Assembly (NCBI GenBank): GCA_023443285.1
Contig: JAEZVB010000045.1
Coordinates: forward strand, 1 to 53,671
Length of the DNA stretch: 53,671 nt
Direction of reading: 5' to 3'
Source of the DNA: Bacillota bacterium
GTDB lineage: Bacteria > Bacillota > Negativicutes > Sporomusales > Sporomusaceae
A program made the position numbers and the translations under genes. A model generated the notes under the pieces. The model was not told where the DNA came from. It ran no database searches and was given only the letters and a program-made list of their open reading frames with translations. Below, piece after piece: positions 1-6,549 of this stretch (within the stretch, counting starts at the first letter, position 1; each line of letters begins with the position of its first letter).

Positions 1-72
1 AGCCACGGTTGCTCCCACCTGCGGTGCCTTGGGCCAGGAAGTCGCAGCATTATTTACATACACCGTCTTCAT
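1..72 (-). CDS. Class V aminotransferase / cysteine desulfurase family protein (N-terminus only)
   Basis: Only the first 24 codons lie in the window. The translation begins MKTVYVNNAATSWPKAP, which matches the N-terminal NNAATSWPKP signature of the PLP-dependent class V aminotransferases that include cysteine desulfurases. The ATG is at 70-72, with a purine-rich ribosome site (AGGGGGC) just upstream on the minus strand. It lies 11 bases past the stop of the NTP-transferase/HD gene, so it is the next gene of the molybdenum hydroxylase operon. Inference: it may mobilise sulfur for the terminal sulfido ligand of the molybdenum cofactor. The catalytic Lys and Cys lie outside the window, so the exact subfamily is not visible. 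Confidence 0.75.
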   Translation of the reverse strand, partial: MKTVYVNNAATSWPKAPQVGATVA

Positions 73-83
73 AAGATTGCCCC

Positions 84-1205
84 CTATTGTAATGCCAAAT
101 CCTCTAAACCATTTTTACCTACCATACCAATTATCTTATTTCTAATAATTTCTGCCGTCTGTTGTCGGCGTAAAACCGCAGCCTGTATTTCTGGCTGTCC
201 GGCAAACTTTTTCAGTGAAAAACTAAACCGTTCATTAAGAGATACTACTTTGTCGTCTCGCACTAATTTGTCGGCAAGAAATACCACAGCGGCTTCATTC
301 ATTATTTGCTCAGATGATAGATCCAAGTCCATGTGGGAAGCCACAATGCCGGCCAAAGCGGAAAACCCTTTACTTCTAATTAAACGTTCGCCGCGTTTGG
401 AATGATTGGGTTTTCCTTTGGCAAGATCATGTAGCATACCTCCTGCCACTACTAACTCAATATTGAGGTGCAAACCGGCGTGATTAAGCTGTTCGGCTAA
501 ATGGCGCCCCACCATAGCAACGGTTTGCCCGTGGCGCGCGACCTTATCATTTACCTGATACTTTTTAAGTAGCGCAAGACATTCGTCATAGGTCGGGATA
601 TTACGATTTGCATAAAAACAGGTAAGTTTTTCATAGTCTTCCATAGTATCAATATCCAGCAATATCCCTTGGTCGGCAACGCCTATGTCCATGCTGTCAG
701 AATCAAATCGTTCCAGAATTTTGCGAAGTCCGTAAGCACCATCATCGCTTAGAATATCAGCAAAACATTTGGAACTGATGAGCGGCGGGTGGCCGCGTTG
801 ATTATTAAAAACCGGATAGGTTACTGCAGCGCCTGTTTGCCGGTAGGTTTGTAGCAGATCCTTAATGCTTCGTTTTCTTATCAAAGGATTATCCCCAGGC
901 AATAGCAGGAAGCCTTCCGCATCATTGGCAAAGGTTTTAAGTCCGGTAATTACTGAAGAAAACATGCCTGCCGCATAATTGGGATTATCGATAATACTAA
1001 CTGGCAGGCTCTCTAATACAGGATATAACTCAGCCGCCCGATAGCCCACGATCACTCGAATATCATGTATTCCCCCAAACCGCAAACTGTCTACTGCCGC
1101 TTCGATTACGGTTTTTTCTCCTAATGGCAGTAACGGCTTAAAAGTTCCCATGCGGGAAGAATAACCTGCTGCCACAATTAAGCCTACGATTTTTGTGTTG
1201 CACAT
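84..1205 (-). CDS. MobA-like NTP transferase fused to an HD domain (DVU_1551-like)
   Basis: This is a 373-aa two-domain protein. Residues about 1-190 form a MobA/MocA-type nucleotidyltransferase with LIVAAGYSSRMG near the N-terminus, KPLLPLG next, and a PGDNPL metal-binding motif near residue 103. Enzymes of this family transfer CMP or GMP to molybdopterin. Residues about 205-360 form an HD domain, with RHG then GMLHDLAKG near 260 and a later SHMD, as in metal-dependent phosphohydrolases. The fusion pairs a cofactor nucleotide-loading domain with a possible nucleotide- or cofactor-hydrolysing domain. The ATG overlaps the 3' end of the XdhC gene by 22 bases, which suggests translational coupling. 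The substrate (CTP and MPT) is inferred from the adjacent xanthine-oxidase-family enzyme. The same fusion is known next to Desulfovibrio Mop clusters. Confidence 0.85.
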   Translation of the reverse strand: MCNTKIVGLIVAAGYSSRMGTFKPLLPLGEKTVIEAAVDSLRFGGIHDIRVIVGYRAAELYPVLESLPVSIIDNPNYAAGMFSSVITGLKTFANDAEGFLLLPGDNPLIRKRSIKDLLQTYRQTGAAVTYPVFNNQRGHPPLISSKCFADILSDDGAYGLRKILERFDSDSMDIGVADQGILLDIDTMEDYEKLTCFYANRNIPTYDECLALLKKYQVNDKVARHGQTVAMVGRHLAEQLNHAGLHLNIELVVAGGMLHDLAKGKPNHSKRGERLIRSKGFSALAGIVASHMDLDLSSEQIMNEAAVVFLADKLVRDDKVVSLNERFSFSLKKFAGQPEIQAAVLRRQQTAEIIRNKIIGMVGKNGLEDLALQ

Positions 1206-2248
1206 GTTTCCCGCTCCGCCCTAACTTTTATCAATTCGGCTACAATACTGACGGCTATTTCTTCAGGCGTTTCCGCATAGATGTCAATGCCAATCGGTGA
1301 ATACACCCGCTTCAGAGTTGCAGAACTGACACCTTGTTCTTGCAAGGCATTAAATAAATGGTCACGTTTCTTTTTGCTGCCAATCATCCCAATGTAGCCA
1401 GCCTCAGTCTGCAGCGCCTGTTCTAACACAACGCTATCATGAAGATGTCCTCTGGTTACAATGACAAGATAGCTGTCTTGGTTGATAGCAAGCTTGGCCA
1501 TACACTCGAATTTTTCTACAACCAAAATTTCCGATTGAGGGAACCGTTCCTTGTTTGCAAAAGTCGGTCGGTCGTCGATGACTACGGTAATAAACCCCAC
1601 CATATCGGTGAGTTTGGCAATTTGCTGCGAAACATGGCCTGCTCCAAATAGGTAGACCACACCGATTGTCCGTATTGGCTCAACAATAAAACTCCGGTCT
1701 TCTTTCGCATCGGCATGAATAGAAATTTTAGCCGGTCCTGATGACATTTTTTCAATAAATGCCGGATCGCCTTGATAATTACCGATAATCGTGCCATCCT
1801 GTTTAACAAGGCATTGTTGTCTTGTTGAACCGGCCATAGCTGCTTGACCAGTTAATTCTGTCATCAACCAGGCCTTCTGCGCCTTATTCATTGTGTCAAG
1901 GATGGTTTCAAAAATAAGGACATTATCACTATTGCCAGCATCCAGGTAATCCAGTAGAATATCACCTTGACCACCACAGATCATACCTACTCCAGCTGCA
2001 TCCGAGCCTGTCAAATCAAACGGCTGTATTAGCGATTGATGTGTTGCCTGCACCTTTTTTGCCAGCTCAATGGTTTCAGCTTCTAACCTTCCGCCGCCAA
2101 CTGTACCAATAATGGAGCCATTCGCGCGAATAATCATCTTAGCCCCTGCCGACCGCGGAGCAGATCCGGCGCTGTGAAAAATAGTAGCCAGAACGACGTT
2201 TTCACCAGCCGCAAGCAGTTGAACTAAACTCTGATATAACCTTTTCAT
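1184..2248 (-). CDS. XdhC/CoxI family molybdenum hydroxylase maturation protein
   Basis: This 354-aa protein has the two halves of the family. The N-terminal XdhC_CoxI part has GSAPRSAGAKMI near 30 and GTVGGGRLE near 50. The C-terminal Rossmann-like part has VYLFGAGHVSQ near 200 and GMIGSKKKRD near 290. XdhC proteins bind Moco, protect it and help insert the sulfurated cofactor into xanthine-dehydrogenase-type enzymes. The ATG at 2246-2248 is preferred because AGGAGG sits 6 bases upstream. An in-frame GTG at 2252-2254 would be too close to that site. The gene lies between the C-GCAxxG-C-C gene and the NTP-transferase/HD gene in one minus-strand operon, so its client is most likely the Mop-type enzyme at 6550-9291. 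Confidence 0.92.
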   Translation of the reverse strand: MKRLYQSLVQLLAAGENVVLATIFHSAGSAPRSAGAKMIIRANGSIIGTVGGGRLEAETIELAKKVQATHQSLIQPFDLTGSDAAGVGMICGGQGDILLDYLDAGNSDNVLIFETILDTMNKAQKAWLMTELTGQAAMAGSTRQQCLVKQDGTIIGNYQGDPAFIEKMSSGPAKISIHADAKEDRSFIVEPIRTIGVVYLFGAGHVSQQIAKLTDMVGFITVVIDDRPTFANKERFPQSEILVVEKFECMAKLAINQDSYLVIVTRGHLHDSVVLEQALQTEAGYIGMIGSKKKRDHLFNALQEQGVSSATLKRVYSPIGIDIYAETPEEIAVSIVAELIKVRAERETCATQKS

Positions 2249-2285
2249 GCACACCCTCCTAGTCTTCCTGCATCGCTACGACTTG

Positions 2286-2732
2286 TTACTCAAGCCGACC
2301 TGAAAAATTATATCCGTTCGCTGCTAAAATCTCCTCAACTTTAGCAAGTGTATTTAAAACAAGCTGTGGACAACGAGCTGCCCGGTTCAGCGGGTTATTC
2401 TCCAATATGGTATTACAGTCACTCCCTCCGTATTGGGAACGTGCTTCCTGTTCAAACCACTCAACAAACTCTTTTATCATGTTATTCAGATTACTGTCTT
2501 CCATTTCCTCGGCGGCACCTTTACCGGCATAAAGGCCGATTAGGCAAGCACCACCGGTCAAAGCGCCGCAGGTTTTACCACAAAAGCCTAGGCCTCCATT
2601 TAAGCCAGACATAGCCCGCACTAAATCCAGATTTTCTTTACCTTGAGCCTCTAGCCCCATAATAAGCAAAATTTGGCTACAGTAAAAACCCGCTTGCGAT
2701 AGTTCAATTAACTTCATAAAAGCATCTGTCAT
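2286..2732 (-). CDS. C-GCAxxG-C-C family protein (DVU_1555-like)
   Basis: This 148-aa protein has a Cys near residue 18 (AGFYCSQIL), the central GFCGKTCGALTGGAC motif near 51-65, a Cys near 106 (SDCNTI) and a late ARCPQ near 120. These are the spaced cysteines that name the C_GCAxxG_C_C family, often proposed to bind a redox or metal centre but with no assigned reaction. It starts at an ATG with GGGAGG 8 bases upstream. It sits inside the molybdenum hydroxylase operon, where a family member also occurs in the Desulfovibrio cluster, so a role in redox or cofactor handling for that enzyme is likely but unproven. A second, diverged family member is encoded at 49368-49820. Confidence 0.85.
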   Translation of the reverse strand: MTDAFMKLIELSQAGFYCSQILLIMGLEAQGKENLDLVRAMSGLNGGLGFCGKTCGALTGGACLIGLYAGKGAAEEMEDSNLNNMIKEFVEWFEQEARSQYGGSDCNTILENNPLNRAARCPQLVLNTLAKVEEILAANGYNFSGRLE

Positions 2733-2785
2733 ACTCTTCGCCTCCCTCTCTTAAAAGTCCGTCAGTGACAGTGGAGAGCAGTTTA

Positions 2786-3061
2786 CTAAACATCGTTTGA
2801 ACCCTCCTTGGAACCACAACGGTCATGGTCAGGTCCTTTTCCTATCAGATCATGAATCTTAGCCAACGCGGCATCAGATAAAAAACTAATTACTGCCGGT
2901 TTGCCGTCGAGGGTTTCGCCAGATAATATTACGCCGTTGTTAGTTTCCAAATATCGTACCGGTAAGTTCCGTCTAAACATGTTACCCGTGTTTTTATCAA
3001 TAACTTCAACAATAACCCAGTTGGCTTCAATTATGTCAAGAAGATCTTTTTCTTCCTTCAT
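2786..3061 (-). CDS. Conserved-context hypothetical protein, 91 aa
   Basis: I do not recognise this family. The protein is small and mostly hydrophilic, with no membrane segment and no N-terminal export signal. The middle (residues about 15-70) alternates hydrophobic and charged residues like a small beta-rich fold (WVIVEVIDKNTGNMFRRNL). The only Cys is near residue 82, followed by an acidic/Gly tail. The ATG at 3059-3061 lies 21 bases after the stop of the zinc-ribbon gene and the stop lies 53 bases before the C-GCAxxG-C-C start, so it is co-transcribed with the molybdenum hydroxylase genes. Its position among the maturation genes suggests an accessory role, but the sequence does not indicate an activity. 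Confidence 0.7.
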   Translation of the reverse strand: MKEEKDLLDIIEANWVIVEVIDKNTGNMFRRNLPVRYLETNNGVILSGETLDGKPAVISFLSDAALAKIHDLIGKGPDHDRCGSKEGSNDV

Positions 3062-3082
3062 TCTGTGTCACCACACTTTCTC

Positions 3083-3256
3083 TTATTTTCCCGATGAAAT
3101 GATTAAGCGCGGCCCCATCTTACATTTAGGGCAGTTTCGTCCTTCATTGGTATCTTCACAATTCTTACAATAGAAGGTAAAACACCGGCAGCATTGATAT
3201 AAGGGAGCATTATTTGTTATCTCATTATGACAGCGAGGACATGTTTTTTCCTCCAA
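3083..3256 (-). CDS. Small zinc-ribbon protein, 57 aa, TTG start
   Basis: This short gene is easily missed because it starts at TTG (3254-3256). GGATGAG just upstream is the ribosome site and also holds the stop of the methyltransferase gene. The translation has four cysteine knuckles in 57 residues: CPRC near 6-9, CCRC near 22-25, CKNC near 30-33 and CPKC near 42-45, ending in KMGPRLIISSGK. The spacing fits one or two zinc ribbons or a small FeS/rubredoxin-like site. The frame is open from the upstream stop to TAA at 3083. It fills an otherwise empty 200-base gap between co-oriented genes at operon spacing. Function is unknown; metal or redox binding is inferred from the cysteines alone. Confidence 0.72.
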   Translation of the reverse strand: MEEKTCPRCHNEITNNAPLYQCCRCFTFYCKNCEDTNEGRNCPKCKMGPRLIISSGK

Positions 3257-3262
3257 AGCATC

Positions 3263-3874
3263 TCATCCTTTCCTTTGCCGTTTTTCAGCCACTAGTAAAA
3301 AATATCCTAACTTTGTTTTCGGAATGGATACACATTGCCAAAGCTCTTCCATTGAACCGTGCTCCATAATATAACAGGCAACAAATTCTCGCAAAAATGT
3401 AGATTGATCTTCCCAAACAACGATAGCAAAACCGGCTTCTTCCAGCATTTTTTTTAGTTGGTTGCTATTCATATAACCAGCCGAGCTATCAGAATCCGGC
3501 CAATAAACATCTGTTATCGCCAGTTTTCCCCCAGGTACAAGCACCCGGCTGCATTCAGCCAGCACTTTTTCCTGCTCTTGCATAACCGAAAGACTGCACT
3601 CGGCAATCCCGCCTTCAAAGGAAGAGTCAGCAAAAGGCAAACCTTTAGCAGTTGCTTGAACTAAGGGCAGCCTTGGCGAACGCTGCCTGCCTTGTTCCAG
3701 CCGCTCTTTGGATAAATCAATCCCTACTGCCTGTAACAAGTAAATATCACGTAAAAATTCCACCGTCATTCCTGTCCCACAGCCAATATCTATAACCTTC
3801 GCGCCAGGAATAAACTCACAATAATCCACAACTCGTTTGGTTAGCACAAGACCGCCCGGATGTTGGTAAAGCAT
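3263..3874 (-). CDS. Class I SAM-dependent methyltransferase (DVU_1556-like)
   Basis: This 203-aa protein has the Methyltransf_11 Rossmann fold. Motif I is VIDIGCGTGMTVEFL near 34-48, an acidic loop follows with GIDLSKERL near 61, and the post-I region has GLPFADSSFEGGIAEC near 92. Motif IV/V is RVLVPGGKLAITDVYWP near 136. The acceptor substrate cannot be read from the sequence. The ATG at 3872-3874 shares its A with the TAA of the small redox gene (TAATG), a sign of tight translational coupling. Members of this family sit beside Mop-type aldehyde oxidoreductase genes in Desulfovibrio, so a role in maturing or modifying the enzyme or a small metabolite is likely. Confidence 0.85.
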   Translation of the reverse strand: MLYQHPGGLVLTKRVVDYCEFIPGAKVIDIGCGTGMTVEFLRDIYLLQAVGIDLSKERLEQGRQRSPRLPLVQATAKGLPFADSSFEGGIAECSLSVMQEQEKVLAECSRVLVPGGKLAITDVYWPDSDSSAGYMNSNQLKKMLEEAGFAIVVWEDQSTFLREFVACYIMEHGSMEELWQCVSIPKTKLGYFLLVAEKRQRKG

Positions 3875-4083
3875 TATTTATCCTCCAAGGCTGCTTCCAC
3901 CTGTTTCATTTTACCGTTGGCTAACGACTCTGGAATGTATACTAGCCCACATTGAGAACACTTATATAACTCGACTGGGAAGGTGCTGCCTAAATAGGCT
4001 AAGGTTACTTTCCCCAGTGTCAGACTAATCCCACACTTAGCACAAATCAGATTGGGCTCTTGCACTTCTGCCAGTTTATTCAT
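3874..4083 (-). CDS. Small redox/zinc-binding protein with two CxxC knuckles (DVU_1557-like)
   Basis: This 69-aa protein carries two CxxC pairs: ICAKCG near 14-18 and KCSQCGLVY near 42-50. They are separated by about 25 residues with a predicted beta-rich core, as in zinc-ribbon or rubredoxin-like folds. The tail is charged. It lies 10 bases downstream of the large oxidoreductase gene, with GGAGGA before its ATG, and overlaps the methyltransferase start by one base. The same order (oxidoreductase, small redox protein, methyltransferase) is known from the Desulfovibrio DVU_1556-1558 genes. An electron-carrier or metallochaperone role for the aldehyde oxidoreductase is an inference. Confidence 0.8.
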   Translation of the reverse strand: MNKLAEVQEPNLICAKCGISLTLGKVTLAYLGSTFPVELYKCSQCGLVYIPESLANGKMKQVEAALEDK

Positions 4084-4093
4084 AGTTCCTCCG

Positions 4094-6397
4094 TTACCCC
4101 GTAATTTCTATACGGTGACAATAGGCATTACGAACGACAAATTCTTCCCCTTGCGGCAAATACTCTACCCAATAGGTCACACAGGCAAGCTGAAAGTAGG
4201 CAACATAATAGTCACTTTTGGCGTCTTTTAGTTTATTGCCAGTATTTTCCGCATGTTCAATTACTTTCGCGACATCTTCAATAAGAATTTGTCTGTCTTC
4301 CATGATAGCTAGTACTTCTTCAGAAATGTAAACCTTAATCTTTGCCTGCGCTTCTTCCACCTTTTCACCCCATACTTCCTTAAGTAGTGTCTGCTTTAAT
4401 CTCTCCCTATTCTCCTGACGCTCTGAATAACCCGGCCCTGTCTGTTCAGCCAGATTTTTCCCGTTATTACCAAAAATCAAATCGAGGAGATGGTAACTAC
4501 GTTTTCCCTGACTTACAAAATTGTCCCGGCACATAGCACAGTAAGCAAGATAGTCCAGTTCACTTTCTTTAATCCTTCGATCTATTACTTTATGCGCAAC
4601 CTCTTTGTTAGCATAAAGCATTAAGCCTCCATAGCCGCAACATACCGTTTTTTCACGGTTTAAAGGCAATTCTTCAACTTGATATCCCAGCTTGCCTAAC
4701 AAGCTTCTTACGCTGGAGTGAATCTCAGCATCATACCGAGTCGTGCAGCTGTCATGGACAGCCAGCTTTGTCGGAGCTTCAGACAGCCAACTACCATCAG
4801 GCAAACCGACACGATCCAGTAGCGTCCATAAGCTTTCTAACGGCATGTTGGGAAACTTCTCTTTAAATAAGCTATAACAAGTAGGACAAGCCGTTATGAC
4901 CTTAGGGCTTCCCAAAATACGCCAGTTATCCTCTAAGCTTTGCATTTTTTCCAGAAAAAGCGTCTCCTGCCCAGCCCAACTGGCTGGTGCTCCACAACAA
5001 CCAAGCATTAACCCTACACCGCCGGATAGCCTCTCACATAAAAAACGATACATCTGCTCGACATAGTCAGGGGATGATGCGGCTAGCTGACAACCTGGAT
5101 AAAACACAAGATCACTGGACGTAAACCCAGGTTGATGCCTGGTTAACGTAAACCTATCGCTAGTACTAAATTGCATATCTCGTATGGCAAAATCATGCGT
5201 TGATGGAGGCATCTTTCCTTTTTCCACCATGAGTTGCCGTGCTTGCTGATAAATCTCACCCATGTTTAGCTTGCCTGGACAAACCTGTTCACAAAGGCCG
5301 CACAAACTACAGGAATTAATCATTTTATTAGCACGATGAATCCCCATAACAATTGATAGATTATTATATACTTCACGCACATACCGCTTGGGATATCCCT
5401 GATAATGTGCAAGATATTCACAGACCTTGACACATTCAAGACACTCACATAGTAGACAACGGTTGGCTTCCTGGCTCGCTTCTTCCTTGGTATAGCCACT
5501 GGCAGGATCAGCCGCGGTCACCCTGGGTTCAGGCTTTACGCCTGTAATGGTAGTATAAAGAGAAGATTCATAAGATCCTTCGTTTTCTCGATTCGCGGTA
5601 AGGGATGCATTCTGTAATAGACGATCAATTGAATTTGCGGCAACTTTACCATCCGCAATTGAAGTTATCGGTGAGCGGTTTCCCGCTTCAGAGCGGAGAC
5701 TCCCCCCTGCGAAAACCTTACTATGACTTGTTGCTAAAGATACCAAATCAACTTTAATTTTTTCATTAGCAGCCACTGCAAGGCCAAAGCTATTCTGGTA
5801 AAGACCTGTGCCTAAATAAATAGCATCAAACTTTTCTGCTAGGCTGTCTAACGAGGTAATAGGCGTATTGTAATGAATCTCTAAAGAAACATTTTTAAGA
5901 ATAGAAAAATCATTGTCAATCACTTGACGGGGTAACTGGTTATCTGAAATATCCCAGATACTCCCCCCTAGCCGATCGGTGGTTTCAAAAAGAACCACTT
6001 TATACCCTTTGCGGCCAAGTTCAAGAGTTGCAGTCAAGCCACTCAGGCCAGCTCCAACAATAGCCACTGTTTGTTGTTTTTTAGCCGGAGCTGCTACAAA
6101 TTTGGCTACAGTAGTATTATTCTTAACACACTCCTGTTCCAAAGCTTTAACAAAAATAGGCTCATCAATTTCCTTGCGCCTGCACCCCTGTTGGCAAGGC
6201 TGATCGCAAATCCTGCTGATAATTCCCGGAAAGGGAACCATTTTATGAAACAAGGCAAAGCCTGCCGCGTAGTCTTCCTTGCGAACAGCGTTAACTATCC
6301 CCCGCGCATCAACATGAACAGGGCAGCACGCCGTGCAGCCTGGCGGATTATCTTGAACACATTTTGCTTCCCTTTGACGCAGTAGTTTTTGATCCAT
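4094..6397 (-). CDS. Fused FAD/iron-sulfur/CCG-domain oxidoreductase (DVU_1558-like)
   Basis: This 767-aa protein joins several redox modules. Residues about 1-95 are a GltD/DPYD-type dicluster region (CTACCPVHVDARG near 21, CDQPCQQGC near 63). Residues about 108-270 are an FAD-binding pyridine nucleotide-disulfide oxidoreductase-like domain (VAIVGAGLSGL). Residues about 310-390 hold ferredoxin-type cysteines (CLLCECLECVKVC and CSLCGLCEQVCPG). Residues about 430-650 contain two CCG domains as in HdrB/GlpC/LutA (FYPGCQ, GCCGAP, CCGYGG, YCAMCRDN). A C-terminal stretch of about 90 residues is unrecognised. It follows the aldehyde oxidoreductase gene, so it is the likely electron-transfer partner between the [2Fe-2S] centres of Mop and a carrier or quinone. 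The CCG modules suggest a non-cubane cluster or thiol/disulfide chemistry. Confidence 0.85.
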   Translation of the reverse strand: MDQKLLRQREAKCVQDNPPGCTACCPVHVDARGIVNAVRKEDYAAGFALFHKMVPFPGIISRICDQPCQQGCRRKEIDEPIFVKALEQECVKNNTTVAKFVAAPAKKQQTVAIVGAGLSGLTATLELGRKGYKVVLFETTDRLGGSIWDISDNQLPRQVIDNDFSILKNVSLEIHYNTPITSLDSLAEKFDAIYLGTGLYQNSFGLAVAANEKIKVDLVSLATSHSKVFAGGSLRSEAGNRSPITSIADGKVAANSIDRLLQNASLTANRENEGSYESSLYTTITGVKPEPRVTAADPASGYTKEEASQEANRCLLCECLECVKVCEYLAHYQGYPKRYVREVYNNLSIVMGIHRANKMINSCSLCGLCEQVCPGKLNMGEIYQQARQLMVEKGKMPPSTHDFAIRDMQFSTSDRFTLTRHQPGFTSSDLVFYPGCQLAASSPDYVEQMYRFLCERLSGGVGLMLGCCGAPASWAGQETLFLEKMQSLEDNWRILGSPKVITACPTCYSLFKEKFPNMPLESLWTLLDRVGLPDGSWLSEAPTKLAVHDSCTTRYDAEIHSSVRSLLGKLGYQVEELPLNREKTVCCGYGGLMLYANKEVAHKVIDRRIKESELDYLAYCAMCRDNFVSQGKRSYHLLDLIFGNNGKNLAEQTGPGYSERQENRERLKQTLLKEVWGEKVEEAQAKIKVYISEEVLAIMEDRQILIEDVAKVIEHAENTGNKLKDAKSDYYVAYFQLACVTYWVEYLPQGEEFVVRNAYCHRIEITG

Positions 6398-6497
6398 ATT
6401 GAACCTCCTCTTTCCGGTATAAGAAAAGACTTGGGACGCAGAAGCCGTCTGTGCCCTTTATAGGTATGGGCGTTTGAATGGAATAACCTAAACGAAC

Positions 6498-6517
6498 GGA
6501 AAGCCTTTCGGCTTTCC
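6498..6517 (-). other. Perfect 8-bp hairpin in the intergenic mRNA between mop and the oxidoreductase gene
   Basis: The arms GGAAAGCC and GGCTTTCC flank a four-base loop in the 152-base gap between the mop stop (6550) and the next start (6397). No T-run follows on the minus strand, so it is not a classical terminator. It may be a processing or stabilising hairpin that sets different expression of the enzyme and the downstream accessory genes. Confidence 0.5.
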
Positions 6518-6549
6518 ATTTCGTCAAGGTTACACTGTTTCTAATCAGC

